Source: a bacterium MS4 (GTDB lineage Bacteria > Bacillota > Clostridia > Oscillospirales > Acutalibacteraceae). From it: DNA of 64,000 nt. The first letter of the stretch is position 1, and the number at the start of each line of letters is the position of its first letter. The translations under genes were made by a program, and so were the position numbers. Below the pieces are notes generated by a model. That model was not told the origin of the DNA. It worked only from the letters and a program-made list of their open reading frames with translations, and did not search any database. Location of the stretch: contig CCFG01000014.1 of the NCBI GenBank assembly GCA_000752215.1, forward strand, positions 201,210-265,209, in the 5' to 3' direction. Shown here in pieces: positions 44,958 through 52,732 of this stretch.

Positions 44958-45408
44958 TCTGCAGCTTGCAATATAAGGCACTAAGAACTTGTGAGAAGCC
45001 ATCATTCTCTATTGTTTCTTTCGATACATGCTGGAATATAAAATTGAAACCGCATTGTGTATCACTGCGTGTTGGAATAGTTACCCCCCGGTAAAACCGG
45101 GGGGGCTTCATATGCGGGCAAAAGCCCTATGTTACTGGCGGCGTCTGGGGAGTCTCGCAAATTCTGTGTAAAGTTCAGACACGGGTGTAAAATGGAGCAA
45201 AATAAGATGTGACGGCAGCGACTTTGTCTGATGCTGCCATATCTGCAATATAACAGCAGGCACACGGGAAGTCAAGGGCGGCGAAGCCGTTTATTTACCC
45301 TTGAGGTCCTGTGCGAATATTTTTATGATAAAACTGATCTTTTTTGAACCGTTTCATCTTTCAGGGACTCTTATAGTCAGGTGCACCGAATCATTCCGGG
45401 AAAGGAGA
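44958..45408. other. Gene-free region with GC-rich hairpins
   Basis: CCCCCCGG-TAAAA-CCGGGGGG at 45084-45104 may terminate gap. Further dyads follow near 45140-45300, including GGGCGGCGAAGCCG at about 45277-45290 within CAAGGG...CCCTTG (about 45275-45304). A leftward frame (67 codons) crosses this region without a ribosome site and is more likely a by-product of a dispersed, structured repeat. No promoter hexamers stand out before the sigma-factor gene. Confidence 0.45.
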
Positions 45409-45430
45409 ATGCAAAATCGAAGATTCAGAT

Positions 45431-46009
45431 TTGATTTTAATGATGCAGCAAGGAAATTCTGATGCGTTCGACCAGATATTCGAGAAATACAAGAATGAAG
45501 CGGTCAGAACGGCTTATCTGATTACCGGCAGAAAGTCCATCTGCGAGGATATTGCACAAGAGGCGTTTATAAAATGCTTTAAACATATCGGCGACCTGCA
45601 AAACCCGGACGGCTTCCATGCCTGGTTTTTCAGAATATTGACCAGAACAGCCTGGAAATTCGGCCGGTCAGCCAGCCGTGAAATACCAATGGATAACATG
45701 GCGGAAAAGGTCGAGGAGTCAAATCTTGATCTTTTAAATGAACAATATTCAGCAGTTGAGGAAAACAGACTTTTATACTCGGAAATCAACCATTTGGAGC
45801 CAAAGCAGAAAACAGTTATCATTTTGTACTACTTTAACGGCCTTTCTACAAAGGAGATCGCGAAAGTTTGCAGATGTCTGGAAGGTACCGTAAAGTCCAG
45901 ACTTTTTTCAGCAAGAAAGAAGTTGAAAGCAAGGCTGTATTCTGTTAACCATTCAGGAGAGGAGTGCGAGGACCTATGCAGACCACAAAAGTATTTGAAG
46001 AAAATATAA
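45431..46009 (+). CDS. ECF-type RNA polymerase sigma factor; start unresolved
   Basis: 192 residues as drawn from TTG 45431. Sigma region 2: DAFDQIFEKYKNEAVRTAYL, ICEDIAQEAFIKCFKHI, GFHAWFFRILTRTAW; region 4: LEPKQKTVIILYYFNGLSTK EIAKV and GTVKSRLFSARKKLK. Family-typical sequence (KIEDSDLILMMQQGN) is already in frame about five codons before 45431, but no ATG/GTG/TTG opens it. The ribosome site AAAGGAG at 45401-45407 and the ATG at 45409 are one base out of frame with it. Either a single-base indel follows the true start, or a rare start is used. It overlaps its partner anti-sigma gene by 34 bp. Confidence 0.85.
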   Translation: MILMMQQGNSDAFDQIFEKYKNEAVRTAYLITGRKSICEDIAQEAFIKCFKHIGDLQNPDGFHAWFFRILTRTAWKFGRSASREIPMDNMAEKVEESNLDLLNEQYSAVEENRLLYSEINHLEPKQKTVIILYYFNGLSTKEIAKVCRCLEGTVKSRLFSARKKLKARLYSVNHSGEECEDLCRPQKYLKKI

Positions 46010-46767
46010 AAGAGGCGCTCTTAAATATCTCGAACCAGGTTGAGGCTTCCGATCAATTAAGACTCAGAGTAAATAAAGCAATGAAACAACAGACCCAAAA
46101 GGAGGATTTTCTGATGAAGAAACGACTTTCACTAAAAAGCGCAGTGATTCTGGCCGCCATCCTCTGTTTGACCACGGTTACCGTTTTCGCGGCAACACAA
46201 GTCAGCCAGTATCTGTCAACCTCGTCATCCAAACCGACCTATACTTCTTTTCCGACGGAAAAAGCGCTTCAAAAGGATCTCGGATTTGTTCCGAACAATT
46301 TGGAAACGTTTTCAAACGGCTATACTTTTCAGGAAGCGGTCATCGGCAATACCACCCCTGTTGATGAAAACGGCAAAAAAATGGGCAATTATAAATTTAT
46401 TTCCTACACATATGCATTCGGCAAGGATAACAAAGTAAACCTATACGCCAACAAACAGCTTCCCGGAATAACATCAGATTCCAAAGAGATAAACACGGAT
46501 TATAAAGGCGTGACCCTTTCTTATTCCTCACAGAAATATAAATTTGTTCCGGCAAATTATCAATTGACGGAACAAGACAAAAAGGCCCAGGAAAGCGGAG
46601 AGGTTATGTTCACTTACGGCAGCGACAAAGTAGAGAACAGCATCGTTCAGAACGTAACCTGGACCGACAGCGAAGGGATCAGCTATGATTTAATGGCATC
46701 CGACAGCAAGCTTCAGCAAACTGATCTGACGGCAATGGCAAAGGAGATTGTGGATAAAAACAAATAA
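45976..46767 (+). CDS. Membrane-anchored anti-sigma-like protein
   Basis: 263 residues from ATG 45976 (GCGAGGACCT upstream). Cytoplasmic N-terminal 48 residues (EENIKEALLNISNQVEASDQ), one membrane helix at about 49-68 (AVILAAILCLTTVTVFA), and an external domain to the end (FVPNNLETFSNGYTF, GVTLSYSSQKYKFVPANYQL). The start lies within the sigma gene, so expression is coupled. Known: Firmicute ECF sigma factors are often held by a co-encoded membrane protein with this layout (DUF4367/DUF4179-type). Inferred: it binds the sigma factor and releases it on an envelope signal. Followed by a terminator at 46845. Confidence 0.8.
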   Translation: MQTTKVFEENIKEALLNISNQVEASDQLRLRVNKAMKQQTQKEDFLMKKRLSLKSAVILAAILCLTTVTVFAATQVSQYLSTSSSKPTYTSFPTEKALQKDLGFVPNNLETFSNGYTFQEAVIGNTTPVDENGKKMGNYKFISYTYAFGKDNKVNLYANKQLPGITSDSKEINTDYKGVTLSYSSQKYKFVPANYQLTEQDKKAQESGEVMFTYGSDKVENSIVQNVTWTDSEGISYDLMASDSKLQQTDLTAMAKEIVDKNK

Positions 46768-46844
46768 GGGCCGTAACCGGTTCGTCCCTCGCAATCAATA
46801 AAGAACCGCAGAAAGAAATGCGGTCCCGTCCCCCTGCATTACCT

Positions 46845-46874
46845 GAGCCACGAAGCTAAAATGTTTCGTGGCTC
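46845..46874. terminator. Bidirectional terminator
   Basis: GAGCCACGAA (46845-46854) and TTCGTGGCTC (46865-46874) form a perfect 10-bp stem followed by TTTC. It separates the anti-sigma gene from the converging MFS gene. A second small hairpin (ACCGCA...TGCGGT) lies at 46804-46823. Confidence 0.75.
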
Positions 46875-46939
46875 TTTCATGTTGACCATTTTAAGTCACC
46901 GAAAACAGGCCTCACTCATTTGCAGGTCCATGCTTCCCA

Positions 46940-48178
46940 TCACTTTTGCAATATGCTTTCATCCGGCTCTTTTAGAAGGACGAGCAGGGCGCTGACAACT
47001 GTCAGCAGCAGCATTGCGATCCCGGAAACAAAAAACCACAACGAGACTCCCCGCTTTTCGGCAATTGGGCCCGCTATGAGCAGCCCCAAAGGCATAGTCG
47101 ATGAACTGAGGCTGCTGATCAGGGAAAAGGCACGCCCCATTTTGTCCGGGGCGATGGTCTCCTGCATATAGGCGATATAAGGGATGTTATACAGGTTGGT
47201 GCCGGCCCCGATCAGCGCGCACAATGCCGCGAACACCCAGAACCAGGACATATTCGCAGGCAACAGGCCGCACAGTAACGAGGATATTCCCATGACAAAA
47301 AGCCCCAGATGGATGACCGGGAACTTATTTTTGATGATACCAAACCTTCCCAACAATACAGCGCAGAGCATCATCCCCCCGGCGTAAGCAAAATTGACCA
47401 TGCTGGCGTGCCAGGCGTCGGAGCGGAAATAGCCGCTGGTCATGAGCGGATAATAGGTGGAGAGAGGCGCGTAAAACACCAAAATAAAGAAGGTAGCCGC
47501 CGTTACGATACACAGCTTCCTGTCCCGGCAGATTGTCGCCGCGCCTTCCTTCATTTCATGGAAAAAGCGCGGTTTTTGCTTTGCCCCGCGTTCCGGATCC
47601 GGTATTTTAACAAATAATACCGTGGCGCTGGCTGCGAGAGCCCCCGCCAGATCAGACAGCAATATGATCCAAAGAGGCAGGGCGGCATACATGGCCGCGC
47701 CCAATACGGGACCCAGCAGAAAAGCCCCCGACTGCAGGAACTGGCTCCAGCCGTTGGCGCGCACCAGTTCCTCCTGCGGCACCAGCATGGGTACTGCGGC
47801 CTGAACAGCCGGACTTTGAAACACGTTGCCCACCGCCCGGATCCCCAGTACCGCGCAGACCGACCAGTAAGGCGGATTGCCATACAGGAAAAGGAAGGCG
47901 AAAACAAGGGCCGCCAATCCAGTGAAAAGGTCCGCCGCTATCATGACGGCTTTTCGATGAAGGCGGTCGATCCAAACGCCCGCAAAGGGACCGAGAAGAA
48001 ACTGCGGCAAAAAAGCGAACATGCCGGCGACCGACATCATGATCGGCGATGCCGTTTCCGTGGCCAGCCACCAGATCAGGGAAAACTGCACGGCGGCGCT
48101 GCCGATGAGCGATACCGTCTGCCCCGCGGCAATGGTGAGGAAATCCCGTTTCCACTTATTCTGTTGATTTTTCTTCAT
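46940..48178 (-). CDS. MFS transporter, MefA/MFS_3-type
   Basis: 412 residues from ATG 48178 (GGAGTGCCT before it). Twelve helices; begins KKNQQNKWKRDFLTIAAGQT then SLIGSAAVQFSLIWWLA, and FLPQFLLGPFAGVWIDRLHR is the helix 2-3 loop typical of macrolide-efflux and siderophore-export MFS_3 proteins. NVFQSPAVQAAVPMLVPQEE is likewise characteristic. Known substrates in this subfamily are macrolides and siderophores. It is downstream of MarR-, DtxR- and Cys-protein genes on the same strand, with about 230 bp and a GC hairpin (48278-48297) before it, so it may be in the same regulon; a metal-linked role is possible but unproven. Confidence 0.85.
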   Translation of the reverse strand: MKKNQQNKWKRDFLTIAAGQTVSLIGSAAVQFSLIWWLATETASPIMMSVAGMFAFLPQFLLGPFAGVWIDRLHRKAVMIAADLFTGLAALVFAFLFLYGNPPYWSVCAVLGIRAVGNVFQSPAVQAAVPMLVPQEELVRANGWSQFLQSGAFLLGPVLGAAMYAALPLWIILLSDLAGALAASATVLFVKIPDPERGAKQKPRFFHEMKEGAATICRDRKLCIVTAATFFILVFYAPLSTYYPLMTSGYFRSDAWHASMVNFAYAGGMMLCAVLLGRFGIIKNKFPVIHLGLFVMGISSLLCGLLPANMSWFWVFAALCALIGAGTNLYNIPYIAYMQETIAPDKMGRAFSLISSLSSSTMPLGLLIAGPIAEKRGVSLWFFVSGIAMLLLTVVSALLVLLKEPDESILQK

Positions 48179-48408
48179 AGGCACTCCAGTATGATCGTTT
48201 AAATACTTCGTCCATGGATAAATGACCATTATGTTTTGAATTGATTATACCATGTTTCCACTCTGAAGTGTCGATCGCCGCCGCAAAAATGCGGCGGAAT
48301 TTTGTCGATGTTATACTCCCCATGTCGGAGGCCGGGCGCAAATGGTGTAAAATACCTAAGCTACCTTGCGGATTTGCAGTTGGCATTTTGTGGTACGACA
48401 GTAGTTGA

Positions 48409-48582
48409 TTATTCATTTGTGTGATTTTTCACCGTGATTTCCGCCTGTTTTTTTCCGCGTCCGCATTTCGGGTCCGACAGCCTGCAATTTCGCGGACATT
48501 GGCCACAGCGCTTTGTTTCCAATACTTGCTGAAGCGCAGGGTCGATGGGCACGGCTGTCTTCCTTTTGATCCAAGGAAACAT
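48409..48582 (-). CDS. Small four-cysteine protein
   Basis: 57 residues from ATG 48582, chosen because GGAGGTTATACACG precedes it; an upstream start overlapping the DtxR gene has no such site. The centre reads RCGQCPRNCRLSDPKC, four Cys spaced CxxCxxxCxxxxxxC, followed by GRGKKQAEITVKNH. The spacing suits a zinc knuckle or a small iron-sulfur or metal-binding site. Directly downstream (about 95 bp) of a DtxR/MntR-type repressor. Known: small Cys-rich proteins sit with Feo iron transport genes in many anaerobes, but no feo gene is here. Function unknown. Confidence 0.6.
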   Translation of the reverse strand: MFPWIKRKTAVPIDPALQQVLETKRCGQCPRNCRLSDPKCGRGKKQAEITVKNHTNE

Positions 48583-48677
48583 CGTGTATAACCTCCGTAT
48601 AATAAGCTTGTAAGCATTGCTTTCGTGCGGGCATTTGTATGGCACAGTACGTATGCATTCAACCTGGTTTGGCGTAT

Positions 48678-49046
48678 TCATATCAGGGCCGCCATTTGAT
48701 TCAATGTTACCTCCTGGATCGTATGCTCGAGGACGCAGGCCTCGCTTACCGCCAGAGCTTCACTGAGGTTCAGCACATTCATTAAAAAACGCTTGATTGT
48801 GTCAAACTTGGCGAGCAGTTTTTGCGCTGTTGCAATTCCTTGATCGGTCAATCGTATGGGACCGAATTTCTCGTGTTCCACAAATCCTTTTTCCGACAGC
48901 TCCGCAACCGCCCTGTTTGCACTCGGTTTCGACACGGACATCCTTTCGGCAATGTCGATAAGCCGGACGGAGCTGTCCGCCTTGTGCAGGAGGTAGATCG
49001 TTTTAAGGTAATTCTCAAGCGAAGGGGTTATCGTATTGTTGTCCAT
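48678..49046 (-). CDS. DtxR/MntR-family metal-dependent regulator
   Basis: 122 residues, ATG 49046 behind AAGGAGGTTAGAGA. Winged helix at 1-65: SLENYLKTIYLLHKADSSVR and DIAERMSVSKPSANRAVAEL, EKGFVEHEKFGPIRLTDQG. The helical metal/dimer domain follows but is short: after LSEALAVSEACVLEHTIQEV the protein ends (DtxR family members are about 140-220 residues). The metal ligands Cys/Glu-x-x-His are present in EACVLEHTIQE. Inferred: senses Fe2+ or Mn2+ and controls the local operon. 43 bp follow the MarR gene, so it is co-transcribed. Confidence 0.85.
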   Translation of the reverse strand: MDNNTITPSLENYLKTIYLLHKADSSVRLIDIAERMSVSKPSANRAVAELSEKGFVEHEKFGPIRLTDQGIATAQKLLAKFDTIKRFLMNVLNLSEALAVSEACVLEHTIQEVTLNQMAALI

Positions 49047-49089
49047 TCTCTAACCTCCTTACGGGGTTCGGGCGGTATGCGCCGTCCTC

Positions 49090-49587
49090 TTAGCTGTGCC
49101 GATTCCAGAAGCCATCGTGCCCAAAATGTCCGAATCCGAACTCCTGTTCATTGTCGCCGCGCCAATCGTCTATAATGCGCTCCAGATATTCCCCCAGCTT
49201 CGTCTGCTCTTCTTCCGAGAGGCAGTCGAATAATGTTTCAAATCCAAGCTGCCTGTCGTCCTGGATTTCGGCGTTTTTCCCTTTCTCGGTCAAACGGATA
49301 ATCATGACTCTCTTGTCATCCTCCGACGGCGTACGCGTGATGTACCCTTTCTGCTCCAGCTTCTTCAGCAGGTCCCCCAAAGATTGGGGACGCATATCCA
49401 TTAAGTCCGAAAGCTCTTTCTGCGTGATTTCCGGCTTCATTTTCAGCAATTTCAACACCCGTCCCTGGCCTCGGTATGGATTCCCCGTCAGGCCGAAAGC
49501 CATATGGTTGTGGTGGTGATGCCGGATGAGCAGCCATTGGATTTGCATAAACTGCTCCACCAACCCGCTGTATTTGCTCTCGCTCAT
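49090..49587 (-). CDS. MarR-family regulator with His-rich segments
   Basis: 165 residues, ATG 49587 after TAAGGAGGGAAAATC. HTH and wing at about 55-110: QKELSDLMDMRPQSLGDLLK, YITRTPSEDDKRVMIIRLTE. Unusual features are IRHHHHNHMAFG at about 21-32 in the dimerisation helix and a C-terminal FGFGHFGHDGFWNRHS tail, both suited to metal binding. First gene of a run with DtxR and a four-Cys protein. Its promoter lies inside a perfect dyad (49626-49656), indicating autorepression. Proposal: a metal-responsive MarR protein; the His clusters are seen, the metal role is inferred. Confidence 0.85.
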   Translation of the reverse strand: MSESKYSGLVEQFMQIQWLLIRHHHHNHMAFGLTGNPYRGQGRVLKLLKMKPEITQKELSDLMDMRPQSLGDLLKKLEQKGYITRTPSEDDKRVMIIRLTEKGKNAEIQDDRQLGFETLFDCLSEEEQTKLGEYLERIIDDWRGDNEQEFGFGHFGHDGFWNRHS

Positions 49588-49625
49588 GATTTTCCCTCCT
49601 TAGATCGGGCCGTTCAAGTTTTATT

Positions 49626-49669
49626 AAGCTACCTTCTTATATTATAAAGGTAGCTTTCTAATTTGTCAA
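49626..49669 (-). promoter_or_regulatory. Consensus promoter embedded in a perfect operator dyad
   Basis: Leftward TTGACA (49664-49669), 17-bp spacer, TATAAT (49641-49646). AAGCTACCTT (49626-49635) and AAGGTAGCTT (49647-49656) form a 10-bp perfect dyad whose 11-bp centre contains the -10 box. A protein on this dyad would block RNA polymerase directly. Confidence 0.85.
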
Positions 49670-49679
49670 CAGTTTTCAT

Positions 49680-49785
49680 CTACAGCAATTCCATTTTACT
49701 TTGCAAGACAAAACACGTTTCTCCCCCCGCCTTTGGCGGGGGGAGAAACGTAAACTTATTGCAGAATTAACTGGAAATGCTGTAG
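49680..49785. repeat. Palindromic repeat family, full copy A
   Basis: 106 bp, ends CTACAGCAATTCCA / TGGAAATGCTGTAG (13 of 14 paired). The centre is a long GC hairpin, ACGTTTCTCCCCCCGCC / GGCGGGGGGAGAAACGT, around TTT. It starts 10 bp upstream of the MarR -35 box. Confidence 0.85.
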
Positions 49786-49868
49786 CTATCTGAATGTACT
49801 GTTGAATTTTTTCTTTTGCAAAGCGGACAGGTCTGAACGCTGAAACTTTTTCGCGAAGCTCATAAGTA

Positions 49869-49905
49869 AAAACAGCAGACACGGAAAAACCGTGTCTGCT
49901 GTTTT
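49869..49905. terminator. Terminator of the HPr operon
   Basis: AAAACAGCAGACACGG / CCGTGTCTGCTGTTTT, a perfect 16-bp stem with AAAAA loop. On the minus strand TTTTTAC follows. It lies about 105 bp after the HPr stop. Confidence 0.85.
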
Positions 49906-50011
49906 CTCTCTTCCCCGCCGACGGAAATCCCGGCATTTACTGCTGCTGGACGTCAGCCGGGCCGTGGATTTCCGAACGAGCCGGAACATGATCATGTAAA
50001 ATGCCGTAAAA

Positions 50012-50269
50012 TCATAGATTCTTTTCGCAAAAATCCCGAAGCTGTCTGCTTTCGGTTTCTTCGCCCTCGCCTTCAATCTGAAAGACGACTCCGTCGCCCT
50101 TTTTTACACCGAGATTCATGATCGCGAAAAGCCGTTTGGCGTCTGCCGATTTACCGGCCGCCGTCATAGTGATTTTGGACACGCATTTTTTGGCGGCCTG
50201 CGCCAGCAGACCCGCCGGCCGTGCGTGCAGCCCTTCCTCTGCGGTTACGATATACTCAAACGTTTTCAT
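50012..50269 (-). CDS. HPr-like phosphocarrier lacking Ser46
   Basis: 85 residues, ATG 50269 behind AAGGAGGAAAAGGAA. The phosphorylatable His15 lies in GLHARPAGLLAQAA. The regulatory site, normally Lys-Ser46-Ile in Gram-positive HPr, reads AKRLFAIMNLG with Arg at 46. Known: phospho-Ser46 HPr mediates catabolite repression with CcpA; without Ser46 the protein can carry phosphate to EII proteins but not act in that way. Last gene of an EIIA-HAD-HPr operon, so it appears to be a dedicated carrier for this PTS rather than the general HPr. Confidence 0.92.
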   Translation of the reverse strand: MKTFEYIVTAEEGLHARPAGLLAQAAKKCVSKITMTAAGKSADAKRLFAIMNLGVKKGDGVVFQIEGEGEETESRQLRDFCEKNL

Positions 50270-50311
50270 TTCCTTTTCCTCCTTGATGATTTCCCAGCCG
50301 TCTCCGCCGTG

Positions 50312-51136
50312 CTATCGCAGCAGCTCCGGCGCAAAATGGCGCACGATATCCGTAATCGGCGCATGATTGTTATCGGTCCCGCGATAGGCTATGTAGGGTT
50401 CCGCTTCCGGGGACACGTTCGCAGGCGCCGCGGCAAAGCCCGCCACGCGAAACATGGAAATGTCATTGCTGCTGTCTCCAATTACCAGGGTTTTTTCCAG
50501 CGGAAAACGGAGTTTCTGCGCGGCCTTCTTCAGGCCCGGCCCTTTGCCGCAGTCCGGAGGTTCCATTTCCACGCAGCAGGGACTATGATAGAGCTCCAGA
50601 GTCAGGTCGGCGAATTCCCTCTGCAGTCTATCCATCTGCTCCGGTAAAAGGGTCGGAATCGATGCCTTTACCACAGGTTCCTCCGGCAGGCCTCTCCATT
50701 CTTCATAAGACCGGATACCGGAGCGGATAAAAAAATTTTTATGCATTTCCACCGACCGGCCGTCCGCTGAAAGCCTGGGGTCACGCCGGCAGAAATACGG
50801 GCTGACGGAAGTGTAATAATTGAAATACAGCCCTTCACGTCTGCAAAAGCGATCCAGCCGCTCCAACTGCCCGGCCGTGAACTGATCCAGAACCTCTCCG
50901 ACATCCCGGGAAGGGTCGTACAACAGGGTTCCGTTGCAGGCGACGGCTGCGTCCATCGTCCCAAGCCGCGGAAGATAGAAACGGAACAGATCGGGATGGC
51001 GGCCTGTCGCGATCAGTGTTCGTACGCCGTGTTCCTGAAGCTTGGACAGCGTCTTCAGGTCGTCCGGATGGACATAGCCGCGGTCGTTCAGAAGAGTGCC
51101 GTCCAGATCGGTAATAACGGCGCGGAGATCAGTCAT
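50312..51136 (-). CDS. HAD-superfamily phosphatase, Cof type
   Basis: 274 residues. Motif I ITDLDGTLLND gives the nucleophile Asp and acid Asp; motif II TLIATGRHPDLF; C-terminal motif III/IV KTLVIGDSSNDISMF; a C2 cap lies between (about 85-190). Known: Cof-type HADs dephosphorylate sugar phosphates and cofactors. Inferred: hydrolysis of the sugar phosphate produced by the adjacent PTS, relieving phosphosugar stress, or a metabolic step. It overlaps EIIA by 8 bp and precedes HPr by 42 bp. Confidence 0.88.
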   Translation of the reverse strand: MTDLRAVITDLDGTLLNDRGYVHPDDLKTLSKLQEHGVRTLIATGRHPDLFRFYLPRLGTMDAAVACNGTLLYDPSRDVGEVLDQFTAGQLERLDRFCRREGLYFNYYTSVSPYFCRRDPRLSADGRSVEMHKNFFIRSGIRSYEEWRGLPEEPVVKASIPTLLPEQMDRLQREFADLTLELYHSPCCVEMEPPDCGKGPGLKKAAQKLRFPLEKTLVIGDSSNDISMFRVAGFAAAPANVSPEAEPYIAYRGTDNNHAPITDIVRHFAPELLR

Positions 51137-51602
51137 CGGCGGCCTCTGCGGATTCGCAGGAAATAATCTCCGACTGCGCCGCGGTCACTTCTCCCAGCCG
51201 GATTTTTGGATTTGTAAAGTCGGCCAGATTGGTGATAATACAAGGGGAAATCATTCGGAAATTGTTTGACTTGAAAAGCTTGAGATCCATTTTCATAATC
51301 CGGTCGCCCCTGCGGACACGGCTGCCGTCTTCCACATAGCAGGTGAATCCCTTTCCGTTCAGTTTCACCGTGTCTATCCCGAGATGAATCAGCAGCTCGA
51401 TTCCGTTGTCGCCGGTGATGCATATGGCGTGCAGGGTCCTGGCGATATTGGAGATCACGCCGTCGAACGGCGCCAGCACGAACGGCGACTCGGGATAAAC
51501 GGCGACGCCGTCGCCCAGCACTTTCCCGGAAAAAACTTCGTCCGGGACCTCAGTAACAGAGACAGCGCGGCCGGTGATCGGCGAATATACTTTCCTTTCC
51601 AT
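51129..51602 (-). CDS. PTS EIIA component, glucose (Crr) type
   Basis: 157 residues. Both active-site His are visible: TLHAICITGDNGIELLIHLG, the second being the phosphorylated one, followed by IDTVKLNGKGF. Single-domain protein. It supplies the EIIA that the EIIBC protein at 56263-57651 lacks. Divergent from the RpiR regulator at 51835 with about 230 bp between, thus likely under its control. First gene of the EIIA-HAD-HPr operon. Confidence 0.93.
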   Translation of the reverse strand: MERKVYSPITGRAVSVTEVPDEVFSGKVLGDGVAVYPESPFVLAPFDGVISNIARTLHAICITGDNGIELLIHLGIDTVKLNGKGFTCYVEDGSRVRRGDRIMKMDLKLFKSNNFRMISPCIITNLADFTNPKIRLGEVTAAQSEIISCESAEAADD

Positions 51603-51675
51603 GGTTCCTGTTTCCTTTCTTGCGATAAAATTGTCTTCGGCTTCCGCTTTCCTTCAAGACCTGTGGAAACCTGTT

Positions 51676-51716
51676 TACAGCATTTCCAGTTCATTCTGCA
51701 ACAAGGCTGCGTTGAT
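51676..51716. repeat. Palindromic repeat family, half copy E
   Basis: TACAGCATTTCCAGTTCATT then CTGCAACAAGGCTGCGTTGA: the left arm only, directly between EIIA and RpiR. The GC hairpin and the right arm are absent. Confidence 0.7.
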
Positions 51717-51834
51717 ATTTTTTAAAATAGGTCCGTTAGAGAACAATTCCCGTGTATACACCCGGTTAAAAACATGTTACAATAATGATGGTCCAGCTGT
51801 CAAATCATTCAAAGACCAGTCGGAGGTTTCCTTT

Positions 51835-52677
51835 ATGAACTGCCTGACTCGAATCAGTCAATATTACAATTCGTTTACCAAAGCGGAACGCAGAATTGCG
51901 GATTATATTACACAGAATCCCGAGCAGACCGTAAAGCTGAGTATATACGGCCTGGCCAGCGCGGCCGGGGTGGCCCCTTCCACCGTAACGCGTTTTGTCC
52001 ACAATCTGGAATACAAATCCTTTAACGAAATGCGCATAGAGCTGGTGCGCAACGTGGACGTGAAAACCGTAAACGATTTCAATGAGATTCTTCAGTGGGG
52101 CAATAACAAAGACGATCTCAACCAGCACTTTCTTCACAATATCACCAGCGTGTGCCAGGAAGCGCTGAACATCAACCGCCTTGAAAAATTCAGGGAGGCC
52201 GTGTCCATCATCAACCGCGCCAAACTGGTATACTTTTTCGGTATCGGGGCATCCTCCCTGATCGTACAGGATTTGCAGCAGAAGCTGATGAAGATGCATA
52301 AGTGCTGTATCTACAACATCGACGGAAACTTCGGCACCCAGAACGCCATCATGGCGGGCCCCGACGATGTTGTCGTGGCCGTCTCCTACAGCGGAATCAC
52401 GCGCGAGGTAAATCTGGCCGTCCAGCGGGCGAAGGAAAACGGATGCAAGGTCATCGCCATTACCCGGTACGGCCACACGACCCTTTCCGAACTCGCCGAC
52501 ATCTGCCTTTTCGTTCCGAACGTAGAACAGGTGACGAAAGTAGCGGCCATTTTTTCACGGTACGCGCAGCTGTTTATTGTGGACATCCTGTTCCTGAACT
52601 TTGTGAACGAGAGCGGAGAGGACCCGGCGAAAATGCTTACGGATTACCGTTCGCTGCTGCTGAGACTGAAAGAGTAG
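51835..52677 (+). CDS. RpiR/MurR-family regulator
   Basis: 280 residues from ATG 51835 (CGGAGGTTTCCTTT upstream). Residues 1-77 are the HTH_6 domain (ERRIADYITQNPEQTVKLSI, GLASAAGVAPSTVTRFVHNL). Residues about 115-260 are a SIS sugar-phosphate binding domain (VYFFGIGASSLIVQDLQQKL; VVAVSYSGITREVNLAVQRA). Known: such proteins sense phosphosugars and control uptake genes. Flanked by the PTS operons on both sides; the likely effector is the sugar phosphate formed by this PTS. Followed by terminator 52697-52725. Confidence 0.93.
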   Translation: MNCLTRISQYYNSFTKAERRIADYITQNPEQTVKLSIYGLASAAGVAPSTVTRFVHNLEYKSFNEMRIELVRNVDVKTVNDFNEILQWGNNKDDLNQHFLHNITSVCQEALNINRLEKFREAVSIINRAKLVYFFGIGASSLIVQDLQQKLMKMHKCCIYNIDGNFGTQNAIMAGPDDVVVAVSYSGITREVNLAVQRAKENGCKVIAITRYGHTTLSELADICLFVPNVEQVTKVAAIFSRYAQLFIVDILFLNFVNESGEDPAKMLTDYRSLLLRLKE

Positions 52678-52696
52678 TCCTGTTTGCCGAGAATAC

Positions 52697-52725
52697 GACC
52701 GGCCCCGAACGGGGCCGGTCTTTTT
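52697..52725 (+). terminator. Intrinsic terminator of the RpiR gene
   Basis: GACCGGCCCC-GAAC-GGGGCCGGTC followed by TTTTT (52721-52725). Confidence 0.92.
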
Positions 52726-52732
52726 GATATTC

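Noticed and set aside
45062-45265. 67-codon leftward frame (…SPDAASNIGLLPAYEAPPVL…)
   Set aside because: Crosses GC-rich hairpins and lacks a ribosome site; more likely part of a dispersed structured repeat than a gene.
49786-50076. 96-codon leftward frame downstream of HPr
   Set aside because: Spans the operon terminator at 49869-49905 and has no start signal.
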